NCBI RefSeq assembly: GCF_000312665.1
Contig: NZ_HF536773.1
Span: 104,007-168,006, forward strand
Reading direction: 5' to 3'
DNA length: 64,000 bases
Source of the DNA: Rhizobium mesoamericanum STM3625
Lineage (GTDB): Bacteria; Pseudomonadota; Alphaproteobacteria; Rhizobiales; Rhizobiaceae
A program made the position numbers and the translations under genes. Below are positions 31,947 to 39,647 of the stretch, piece by piece. The notes under the pieces are model-generated. The model worked only from the letters and a program-made list of their open reading frames with translations, had not been told where the DNA came from and searched no databases. The stretch's first letter is position 1; every line of letters starts with the position of its first letter.

Positions 31947-33488
31947 ATGACTGCAGCCGAAATAGCCCTGCATGGCGACGACATCATTCGTTTCGATCGT
32001 ATCGTGAAGCGTTTCGGGGGCGCGCAGGCGCTCGCAGGCGCATCACTCGCCGTTCGGCGTGGAACGGTGCACGGGCTCGTCGGCCAGAACGGTGCCGGCA
32101 AATCCACGCTCATCAAAATCCTCGCCGGCTTGCATACACCCGACGAAGGGCACGTCGAGATCGAAAGCCGCGCCTACAATCGCCTGACCCCGCTTCTTTG
32201 CGAAGAGCTCGGTATTCACTTCATCCATCAAGATCGCCTCCTGGTACCGACCTTCACCGTCGGTGAGGCACTTTTCCTCGGCGCGGAGATGCGGATTGCC
32301 GGCACGCCGTTTCTTAATCGCCGCGCCATGCAGCGGCGTTCCGAGGAAATCCTAAGCAACTACTTCAAAATACGGTTGCCGAAGGATGCCCTGATTGGAG
32401 AGCTCTCCACCGCCGAACGGCAGATCGTCCAGATCACCCGCGCATTGCTCAACAAACCGAAGGTGCTGATCTTCGACGAGCCGACTGCCGCACTCGTCAG
32501 GCGCGAGGCCGAAACGCTTTTTGCCCTGATCCGTCGCCTCCGCGACGAAGGTGTTACCATCATCTATATCTCCCACTACCTCAACGAAATCGCGGAACTC
32601 TGCGACCACGTAACGGTTCTGCGCAACGGCCTCGATGTTGCCTGCCTGCCGATCACGCAAACTTCGGCCAAGGCCATCGCCAACCTGATGATCGAGCGAG
32701 ACATCACCGAGATGTTTCCGAAATCGCAAAGAGAAGCGGGTGCCGAGATCCTCAGAGTTGACGCGCTCTCGGCACCTAATCGCTACGACAATGTCACTTT
32801 CACGTTGCGCCGCGGGGAGGTGCTCGGCATCACCGGTCTGCTCGGCTCAGGGGCCAAAGACCTCATCCGCACGCTCTTCGGATTGGAGCATGCTGCATCC
32901 GGTCAAATCGCAATTGATGGCAGCCCAGCGCAGCTGAGCAATCCCGTAGAGGCGGTCGACCGGCAGGTCGCGCTGGTGCCTGAGGACAGGCGCAGCCACG
33001 GCGTCGGCCTCGATCTCAGCCTGTCCGAGAACATCACCTTGCCGAGCCTTTCCCGGTACAACCGCTTTGGCTTCCTGAAACGCAATCGCGAGCGCTCTGA
33101 CGTCGACGACCTGGTCCGGCGCCTGCAGATCAAGACCTCCGGGCGCGATGCCCTGGTGCATACGCTCTCCGGGGGCAACCAGCAGAAGGTCGCAATTGCC
33201 AAATGGCTGAACCGGCAGTCGGAAATCTACCTTCTGGACGAGCCGACGGTCGGGGTCGATATCGGCTCCAAGGTGGAGATATACACACTGATCGGCGAGC
33301 TGGCTGCGCGGGGCGCAGGTGTCGTCGTCGTCTCGTCAGACCTGTCCGAACTTATAGGCATTACCGACAGGATCCTCGTTTTCTTCCGAGGACAGATCGT
33401 GCGCGAACTCGTCTCTTCTAACACCACAACAGATGAAGTGCTGGCAGCATCGACCGGCGCTTCGGAAGGGCTGCCCCATGTCGGCTGA
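31947..33488 (+). CDS. sugar-type ABC transporter ATPase (second system)
   Basis: A 513-residue double ATPase. The first domain carries VGQNGAGKSTLIKILAG, the altered signature ELSTAERQIVQITRALL and VLIFDEPTAAL. The second has a degenerate Walker A (GLLGSGAKD, lacking the Lys-Ser/Thr), the signature LSGGNQQKVAIAKWL and IYLLDEPTVGVDI. A non-functional second P-loop is typical of this family. The ATG at 31947 is chosen because the family begins there; the frame is open upstream through the previous gene. It overlaps the first of two permeases by 11 bases, so they are translationally coupled. Confidence 0.91.
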   Translation: MTAAEIALHGDDIIRFDRIVKRFGGAQALAGASLAVRRGTVHGLVGQNGAGKSTLIKILAGLHTPDEGHVEIESRAYNRLTPLLCEELGIHFIHQDRLLVPTFTVGEALFLGAEMRIAGTPFLNRRAMQRRSEEILSNYFKIRLPKDALIGELSTAERQIVQITRALLNKPKVLIFDEPTAALVRREAETLFALIRRLRDEGVTIIYISHYLNEIAELCDHVTVLRNGLDVACLPITQTSAKAIANLMIERDITEMFPKSQREAGAEILRVDALSAPNRYDNVTFTLRRGEVLGITGLLGSGAKDLIRTLFGLEHAASGQIAIDGSPAQLSNPVEAVDRQVALVPEDRRSHGVGLDLSLSENITLPSLSRYNRFGFLKRNRERSDVDDLVRRLQIKTSGRDALVHTLSGGNQQKVAIAKWLNRQSEIYLLDEPTVGVDIGSKVEIYTLIGELAARGAGVVVVSSDLSELIGITDRILVFFRGQIVRELVSSNTTTDEVLAASTGASEGLPHVG

Positions 33489-34497
33489 TGTTCAATTCGC
33501 GTCCTTTTCCAGGGATTGCGCGGGCAAGAGGCTGAGGTTGAAAGGAAATCTAGCGGCGACAGGGCTCCGCTTCGGTTCCCTGCTCGTCTTCGCCTCCGTT
33601 CTGGTCATCTTCTCACTCACCGCACCCTACTTTTCGACGATCGGCAACATCGGCAATGTTCTCGGCCAGTCGGCCATTGCAGGCGTTCTTGCGATCGGCC
33701 TCACGATCGTCCTGATTGCCGGCGGTTCGAACATGGTCACCGGCGGAATAGATCTGTCGCTTGCGGCCAACATGGGGCTCAGTGCCGCCATTTATGCTTC
33801 GCTGATCCGGCTCGGCTATGGGGATCAAGCCGCTGCCGCGGGGGCAATCGTGACAGGACTTGCGATTGGCGCTGTCAATGCAGCCGCAGTCGTATTGGCC
33901 GGTATCGTGCCGCTTCTGGCGACCCTTGCCGTGATGAATGTCGTGGCCGGTCTCGAACTGGTTCTAACGCAGAATACAGTCGTTCCCGCCACTACCGACT
34001 TCTTGACGACGATTTCTGCCTCCGATGGCTTCGGTGTGCCGATCCTCGCCTATATCCTGATCGGCTTCGCAGCAATTGCGACGGCGATCATCCAATACAC
34101 GCCGCTCGGGTTGCGGCTTTACGCGGTTGGCGAATTTCCCGAGGCTGCCCGTGCGGCGGGCTTGCCGCTGAAGCGTCTCGTCGCCGGCGCATTCATCGCC
34201 AGCGGCCTTTGCGGTGGACTGGCCGGTATCCTCTCCGTTTCCTACCTCAGCGGCAGCACGACAGGTTCCAGCGAGATGCTTCTGCCGGTCGTCGTCACCG
34301 CCCTGCTTGGCTCGGTGTTTTCGCGCCGCCTTGTTCCGACCGTCACCGGGACCCTGATATCGGCCCTTTTCGTCAGCTTCCTAATCAACGGCTTTCAGCT
34401 CCTGAACCTGCCGAGCACGCTGGTCAGCGGGGTGCAGGGTGTGCTGATCCTGATCGTCGTTTCCGCCACGACCCTGCTGCGCAAACGAAAGATCTGA
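33478..34497 (+). CDS. sugar-type ABC transporter permease (second system, A)
   Basis: A 339-residue integral membrane permease of the ribose family. It has a 40-residue hydrophilic lead followed by FGSLLVFASVLVIFSLTAPYFSTIGNIGNVL, the family turn TGGIDLSLAANMGLSAAIYASL and the coupling loop YTPLGLRLYAVGEFPEAARAAGLP. The start overlaps the ATPase end by 11 bases and leaves 2 bases to the next permease. Two different permeases suggest a heterodimeric pore, as seen in some ribose-type systems. Confidence 0.91.
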   Translation: MSADVQFASFSRDCAGKRLRLKGNLAATGLRFGSLLVFASVLVIFSLTAPYFSTIGNIGNVLGQSAIAGVLAIGLTIVLIAGGSNMVTGGIDLSLAANMGLSAAIYASLIRLGYGDQAAAAGAIVTGLAIGAVNAAAVVLAGIVPLLATLAVMNVVAGLELVLTQNTVVPATTDFLTTISASDGFGVPILAYILIGFAAIATAIIQYTPLGLRLYAVGEFPEAARAAGLPLKRLVAGAFIASGLCGGLAGILSVSYLSGSTTGSSEMLLPVVVTALLGSVFSRRLVPTVTGTLISALFVSFLINGFQLLNLPSTLVSGVQGVLILIVVSATTLLRKRKI

Positions 34498-34499
34498 CC

Positions 34500-35477
34500 A
34501 TGTCAGTTTCGATCCTTTTCGAGCGATCGCTCGCCAGCCTTTCCCGCTACGGCCTGATACTCGCACTGATAGCCGTCTTCTTAGTCTTTTCCGCCGCCGC
34601 CCCGACCTTCCTGACACCTGGCAATCTGCAAAGCATTCTGGTCAATAACTTCACGCTTCTCGCCATCGTCTCGATTGCGATGACGCTTGCAGTGTCGGCG
34701 GGCGGAATAGACCTTTCCGTCGGCACCGCGGTGGATTTCGCAAGCTTCGCGTTCGTCTTGGTTGTTCTTGCCGGCCAACCGGTAGCGCTCGCGCTCGCCG
34801 CCGCGCTTCTGGCCGGCGCTCTTGTCGGAGCCTTCAATGCAGTCCTGATTTCGGCCATCGGCGTGTCGCCGTTCCTTTCAACGCTCGGCACGCTATTCAT
34901 CGGCCGCAGTATCCAGCAGTTGCTGACCGATGGCGGAAATCCCGTCTATCTACCGCCGAGCGGCGTGCCCGATGCCTTTCGTTTCCTCGGCCACGGAACC
35001 ATCGTTGGCCTACCCGTTCCGCTGCTCATCGCCGCCGTCGTGATTGCAAGCGTGGCGGTGCTGTTTTCGCAAACGCCTTTTGGCCGTGTGGTGCTGTCGA
35101 TCGGAATGCAGCAAAGCGTCGTGCGCTATTGCGGCATCGGGCCTGGCCGGCATGTCGCTGTTACCTTCATTCTTGCCGGCACGATTGCGGCTATCGCCGG
35201 GGTCATCCTGACGTCCACCGTTACGGTCTACATTCCTTCGTCAGGCAATGCCTTCCTATTGAATGCGATCGGCGCCACCTTCATCGGCACGACCTTCTCG
35301 CCGCTTGGCCGCCCGAACGTCGTCGGCACCGTGCTCGGGGTTCTGCTTCTCAGCATTGTCGCCAATGGTCTGCTTTTGACTGGCATGAATTTTTACTGGC
35401 AGCAGGTCGCCACCGGTAGCCTCATCTTCGCAGTGCTGACCTTCAGCTTCTTCAACAGGAAAGCGGTGGGCACTTGA
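34500..35477 (+). CDS. sugar-type ABC transporter permease (second system, B)
   Basis: A 325-residue permease, partner of the one directly upstream. Signature stretches: FLTPGNLQSILVNNFTLLAIVSIAMTLAVSAGGIDLSVG, AIGVSPFLSTLGTLFIGRSIQQLL and the coupling loop QTPFGRVVLSIGMQQSVVRYCGI. The start ATG is 2 bases after the previous stop codon; the frame runs open through that gene, which is a shadow and not a fusion. The next gene, the NtaA-like monooxygenase, follows after 34 bases and is probably in the same operon, linking transport to oxidation. Confidence 0.91.
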   Translation: MSVSILFERSLASLSRYGLILALIAVFLVFSAAAPTFLTPGNLQSILVNNFTLLAIVSIAMTLAVSAGGIDLSVGTAVDFASFAFVLVVLAGQPVALALAAALLAGALVGAFNAVLISAIGVSPFLSTLGTLFIGRSIQQLLTDGGNPVYLPPSGVPDAFRFLGHGTIVGLPVPLLIAAVVIASVAVLFSQTPFGRVVLSIGMQQSVVRYCGIGPGRHVAVTFILAGTIAAIAGVILTSTVTVYIPSSGNAFLLNAIGATFIGTTFSPLGRPNVVGTVLGVLLLSIVANGLLLTGMNFYWQQVATGSLIFAVLTFSFFNRKAVGT

Positions 35478-35511
35478 ACAAACCGAACCAAGACAATGCA
35501 GGAACGATGAC

Positions 35512-36918
35512 ATGAGCCGCGAAATCAGGCTGAACGCCTTCGACATGAACTGCGTCGGGCACCAATCCCCCGGCCTTTGGCGCCACCCGCGAGACAAATC
35601 CTGGACCTACAAGGATCTCGATTACTGGGTGAATCTTGCCAAGATCCTGGAGCGCGGCAAGTTCGACGGCCTCTTCATAGCCGACGTGCTTGGCGTTTAC
35701 GACGTGCTGAACGGCAATGTCGATGCGGCACTGCGTCATTCCGCTCAGGTGCCGGTCAACGATCCGCTGCAGTTGATCCCCACCATGGCATATGAGACCG
35801 AACACCTTGGCTTCGGGCTGACCGCATCGCTTTCCTTCGAGCACCCCTATACTTTTGCCCGCCGGATATCGACACTCGACCACCTGACCAAGGGGCGCGT
35901 TGGCTGGAACATCGTCACCTCCTATCTCAACAGCGGCGCCCTCAATGTCGGGCAGCCGGCGCAGACGAACCACGACGATCGCTACGACCTCGCGGACGAA
36001 TATCTCGAAGTCTGTTACAAGCTGTGGGAAGGCAGCTGGGAGGACGACGCCGTCGTGAGGGATCGCCAGAAAGGCATCTTCACGGACCCGCGGAAAGTGC
36101 ATCCGATCCGCCATTCGGGGAAGCACTTCAGCGTGCCGGGTATTCACCTTAGTGAGCCCTCTCCGCAGCGCACGCCAGTGCTCTATCAGGCAGGTGCTTC
36201 GAGCCGCGGCAAGGACTTCGCGGGTGCCCATGCCGAGTGCATTTTCGTCGCCGCCCCCTCCAAGCCAGTTCTCAAGCGCTATGTCGCGAATGTCCGCCAA
36301 GCCGCCGAGCGCGCCGGCCGCAACCCTCGTGAAATCCTCGCCTTCAATCTGCAGACGATCGTTTTGGGCGAAACGGACGCCGAAGCGCAGCGCAAGTTTA
36401 ACGAATACCGCCAATATGCATCCTTCGAGGGCGCGCTGACGCTGATCTCAGGTTGGACCGGAATCGACTTCGGCCAGTTCGGCCCGGACGAGGTGCTGCG
36501 CCACCGCTATACCAATGCCGTGCAGTCTGCCGTCGAGACCTTCACGACGATCGATCCCGGCAAGGAATGGAGCGTGCGCGAGATGGCGGAATGGGTTGGC
36601 ATTGGCGGCTTCGGTCCAGTCTTTGTGGGCTCACCCTCGACTGTAGCCGACCTCATGCAGGAATGGATCGAAGAAACCGATGTGGACGGTTTCAATCTCG
36701 CCTACGCGGTGACACCAGAGAGTTTCGAAGACGTGGTAGAGCTTCTTGTGCCAGAGTTGCAGAGGCGCGGCGTCTACAAGACCGAGTATTGCCAAGGTAC
36801 TCTGCGCGAAAAGCTTGGTGGACATGGTCCACGCCTTACAGCTCCGCATCCCGGCGCAGCCTATCGCGCTACTCCGCAATCGGCGGCCTTTGAGCTGCGT
36901 CCACATCTCCATCCTTAA
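35512..36918 (+). CDS. FMN-dependent monooxygenase, NtaA/SnaA/DszA family
   Basis: A 468-residue luciferase-fold enzyme of the nitrilotriacetate monooxygenase family, which uses FMNH2 (from a partner reductase) and O2 to cleave C-N or C-S bonds. Family marks: LNAFDMNCVGHQSPGLWRHP, the LDYWVNLAKILERGKFDGLFIADVLG strand-helix, HLTKGRVGWNIVTSYLNS and the DRYDLADEYLEVCYKLWEGSW segment; a late ALTLISGWTGIDFGQF block is also typical. Length is normal. GGAACGATG is upstream of the ATG. As last gene of the second ABC operon, it probably acts on the imported compound, together with the two SfnB/DszC-like proteins. Confidence 0.9.
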   Translation: MSREIRLNAFDMNCVGHQSPGLWRHPRDKSWTYKDLDYWVNLAKILERGKFDGLFIADVLGVYDVLNGNVDAALRHSAQVPVNDPLQLIPTMAYETEHLGFGLTASLSFEHPYTFARRISTLDHLTKGRVGWNIVTSYLNSGALNVGQPAQTNHDDRYDLADEYLEVCYKLWEGSWEDDAVVRDRQKGIFTDPRKVHPIRHSGKHFSVPGIHLSEPSPQRTPVLYQAGASSRGKDFAGAHAECIFVAAPSKPVLKRYVANVRQAAERAGRNPREILAFNLQTIVLGETDAEAQRKFNEYRQYASFEGALTLISGWTGIDFGQFGPDEVLRHRYTNAVQSAVETFTTIDPGKEWSVREMAEWVGIGGFGPVFVGSPSTVADLMQEWIEETDVDGFNLAYAVTPESFEDVVELLVPELQRRGVYKTEYCQGTLREKLGGHGPRLTAPHPGAAYRATPQSAAFELRPHLHP

Positions 36919-37051
36919 GGGCCCGAGGGCGGGGTGATGATCTTGCAAGCTCCGGCGGGAGCCTGCGAGACCAATTTGCTAGAACGTCGAGAAACCGTGT
37001 GCAGTTCGAATTAGAGCGCGACGACGCGAAGCATGGATAGGTTTCGGCTAT

Positions 37052-37897
37052 TCAGGCGGCCTTGTCGCGGCCGACAGCCTGAAGGCGCTCCCAGACCAGG
37101 CCGGGCTGGGGAATGTCGAGGTCGAACACGGTCTGGAACGTGTCGGCAAGGTGGTCGGCGCTGGTGATGCTCTCATGGCTGAGGCTGTTTGCCGTCACGC
37201 GGCGAAGACGGTCGTTCTGAAGGGCAACATAGCCGTCCGTCGTGTGTCGCAGGACCGCCAGCGCATTGGTGAACGGCGAGCCGGGATCCTGCATCAGCCA
37301 GCCATGCGTTGCGGCCATTGCGGCTTCGTCGATATGGTCCGGCCGGAAATCGAAGCTTTTCGCGATGCCGCGTGGATGGTTATTGAAGCGCAGCCAGCCG
37401 CCGTCCGCTGGCATGATCGAGAAGTCGAAGCCGCGCTGGCTGATCGGCCCGACGGCAAGCGGCACCGGCTCGATGATGGCGTCTGCGACGCCGACCTCGG
37501 CGAGATAGGGACGGTCGAGGTCGACACGCAGCGTCAGGTGGTTGCCGATCGCTATGTCGCCGAGCTTCTCCCGGTCAACGCCGCCACAAAGACGGGTCAC
37601 TCGAAAACCGAGTTCTGCAAGCGCGGCGCCTAAGAGGCCGTTCATCTCGTAGCACCAGCCGCCGCGCCGCTTTTCGACCATCTTGGCAAAAGCGGATGCC
37701 GGGGTGATTGCGGATGGCCATCCCATGAAGGCGTCCAGTGCCTCCCATGTAAAGCTCGTGAGATGGGCGCGATGGAGCTGCGACAGGCTCAGGATGTCGA
37801 GGCTGGTCGGCCGCTCCATTCCTATCCTGGCGAGATAGGCGTCGAGCTGCGCTGCCGTCAGGGTCATTCCGTCTTTCTTCGAAGGCGCGTGTGTCAT
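37052..37897 (-). CDS. arylamine N-acetyltransferase
   Basis: A 281-residue acetyl-CoA-dependent enzyme that acetylates arylamines, hydrazines or related amino groups. The catalytic Cys82 is in EKRRGGWCYEMNGLLGAAL, the family's RGGxCxExN motif, and His120 in GNHLTLRV. The third triad position, normally Asp in DVGFG, is Glu134 here (AEVGVADA), so the triad may be Cys-His-Glu. The C-terminal region QNDRLRRV is as in the family. AAAGGAG is upstream of the ATG. It is followed by the cupin gene in the opposite order on the same strand (cupin first, 57 bases), so they likely form one operon. Link to the monooxygenases is by position only. Confidence 0.88.
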   Translation of the reverse strand: MTHAPSKKDGMTLTAAQLDAYLARIGMERPTSLDILSLSQLHRAHLTSFTWEALDAFMGWPSAITPASAFAKMVEKRRGGWCYEMNGLLGAALAELGFRVTRLCGGVDREKLGDIAIGNHLTLRVDLDRPYLAEVGVADAIIEPVPLAVGPISQRGFDFSIMPADGGWLRFNNHPRGIAKSFDFRPDHIDEAAMAATHGWLMQDPGSPFTNALAVLRHTTDGYVALQNDRLRRVTANSLSHESITSADHLADTFQTVFDLDIPQPGLVWERLQAVGRDKAA

Positions 37898-37954
37898 CCT
37901 TGGGTCTCCTTTCGATGGACCGTTGTTGAAGTTGCGTAGGTATGGTTGGGTGGG

Positions 37955-38413
37955 TCAGGCGACCTTGCGGTCGTCGCACGGAAAGATCAGGCCGAAGCCC
38001 TTGGCGACCGAGGCGATCTGTTCGGCAGTTTCGGGCCTGGAGAGCTCGACGATCGGAAAGAAGCTTTCGAACCCGCCAGGTGTGACGACGACCATGAGGT
38101 GGCCTTCAGTCTTGCCGATATTTCTGAAGCGGTGGGCTACACCACGTGGGAGGGCGATGCTGCCGCCTTCCGCCAGTTCGACATAGTCGTTGGCGCACCA
38201 GAAGCCGAAGTGGCCGGCAAGGACGTAGAAGAACTCGTCCTCGCGCTCGTGGACATGCAGCGGCGGTCCTTCGCCGGCCGGCACGAAAGCTTCGAACATG
38301 CCGAGCGAACCGCCGGTGCTGGCGGCCATTATGCGGATGACGTGCCTGCCGAATGCCATTGCCGGCGTCCCATGTCCTGGTGGCGAAACCGCAGCTTGGG
38401 TAAATGTCATCAT
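37955..38413 (-). CDS. cupin domain protein
   Basis: A 152-residue single-domain cupin. The metal-site motif is GPPLHVHEREDEFFYVLAGHFGFW (two His, Glu) and the second half LPRGVAHRFRNIGKTEGHLMVVVTPGG supplies the last His, so a metal-dependent dioxygenase or isomerase activity is possible. Similar small cupins are common in catabolic clusters with broad or unknown function. ATG at 38413 has AAAGGAG at ideal spacing. It is divergent from the LysR gene, the arrangement expected for a LysR target, and probably shares an operon with the acetyltransferase. Confidence 0.87.
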   Translation of the reverse strand: MMTFTQAAVSPPGHGTPAMAFGRHVIRIMAASTGGSLGMFEAFVPAGEGPPLHVHEREDEFFYVLAGHFGFWCANDYVELAEGGSIALPRGVAHRFRNIGKTEGHLMVVVTPGGFESFFPIVELSRPETAEQIASVAKGFGLIFPCDDRKVA

Positions 38414-38513
38414 GTCGGGTCTCCTTTTGCTCGAGAACACCCCACCGATTACTTTGCGTCCCCTCCCATGATAAGAGGGATAAAACAGCATCATTGTATG
38501 GATAATTGCACTT

Positions 38514-39407
38514 ATGAAAACGCTGGATCCGCTTGACGGGATTGCCGCATTTCTAACGGTTTCCACGCATCTAAGCTTCACGAAGGCGGCCGAGGAATTA
38601 GGCATGTCGCGGGCGACTGTGGGTGCTCAGGTCAGGCAGCTCGAGGATCGCCTCGGCATCCGGCTCTTTCAGAGATCGACGCGCACGATTGCCCTCACCG
38701 AGGCCGGCGCGGCCTACAAGGAAGCGCTTTCGGGAATCCTGCCCCAAATACGAGAGGCCGAACGGGCCGCAATCTCGTTTCAGAAGGAAGCTGTCGGCCG
38801 ATTGCGGGTGTCGGCGCCACCCGACCTCGGGCATCTGGTGATCGTGCCGGCAGTTTCGGAGTTCCTCAAACTCAATCCGGCTGTGTCCGTTGAACTCGAC
38901 CTGTCGCATCGGCCCGTAAACCTGGTCGAGGATGGCTTCGACCTTGCAATTCGAGGCCGTCTTGAGGTCGATATCAATCTCATCACCCGACAACTGGCGA
39001 CATCATCGATCGTGATTTGCGCTTCACCGGCCTATATTGCCGAACACGGGGCACCATTGACGCCGCATGACCTCGCTCACCACGCCTGCCTCCACTTCGC
39101 CGAACTGAGATGGGGGCGGATTTGGCCGTTCAGCAGGGACGGTGAGGAGTTTCGCATTCCCATCGTGCCCCGCCTGGAACTTAATCACAGTCTTGGTCTG
39201 CGCGACGCTGCCTTGCTGGGACTGGGCATCGTCCTTCTGCCCGACTTTATCGTCGGGGAAGACCTCAGGCAGGGCCGGTTGGTCCGTCTTCTCCCCGATT
39301 GGCACATCAGTACGATACAATTACAAGCGGTCTATCCGGCCAATCGCCATATCGCGGTAAAGGTCCGACGCTTCGTCTCGTTCCTGGTAGGCAAACTGCG
39401 GCTATAG
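38514..39407 (+). CDS. LysR family transcriptional regulator
   Basis: A 297-residue regulator. The winged helix at residues 8 to 65 reads GIAAFLTVSTHLSFTKAAEELGMSRATVGAQVRQLEDRLGIRLFQRSTRTIALTEAG in pieces typical of the CrgA-like subgroup. The effector domain starts at about 92 (GRLRVSAPPDLGHLVIVPAVSEFLKLNP) and includes DLAIRGRLEVDINL. It is divergent from the cupin with a 100-base shared promoter region, so it likely controls the cupin and acetyltransferase operon and itself. Effector unknown. The ribosome binding site is weak. Confidence 0.92.
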   Translation: MKTLDPLDGIAAFLTVSTHLSFTKAAEELGMSRATVGAQVRQLEDRLGIRLFQRSTRTIALTEAGAAYKEALSGILPQIREAERAAISFQKEAVGRLRVSAPPDLGHLVIVPAVSEFLKLNPAVSVELDLSHRPVNLVEDGFDLAIRGRLEVDINLITRQLATSSIVICASPAYIAEHGAPLTPHDLAHHACLHFAELRWGRIWPFSRDGEEFRIPIVPRLELNHSLGLRDAALLGLGIVLLPDFIVGEDLRQGRLVRLLPDWHISTIQLQAVYPANRHIAVKVRRFVSFLVGKLRL

Positions 39408-39531
39408 ACAAGGCAAACCCGCACCCAGGATTCTTGAGCCTTGCCGAGCCTTGCTTGCGCGACCAACCTGTCCATTAGGTTGACTGCCGCCACTCACCGC
39501 CAGGAGCTTCCGACAATTCACCTTTGTCGCT

Positions 39532-39575
39532 GAAGCGATCTGAACCCCGCGGCCGAAGTGGTCTGAACTGCGGGA
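39532..39575. repeat. pair of direct repeats, possible IS end
   Basis: Two imperfect copies: AAGCGATCTGAACCCCGCGG and AAGTGGTCTGAACTGCGGG, 23 bases apart. Their look recalls the multiple terminal repeats of IS21-type elements. No transposase frame is left nearby, so only a scar is possible. Low confidence. Confidence 0.3.
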
Positions 39576-39647
39576 TCCTTGTGCGAAACGCATGACTGGA
39601 CCGGCCCGATCACAACGCTGCTCGTCATGTTGCGCCGGTCAGGATCA

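Noticed and set aside
33516..34499. Long open frame continuous with the second permease
   Set aside because: It overlaps the first permease in another frame, is Arg/Cys/Ser-rich, and protein-like permease sequence begins only at the ATG at 34500.
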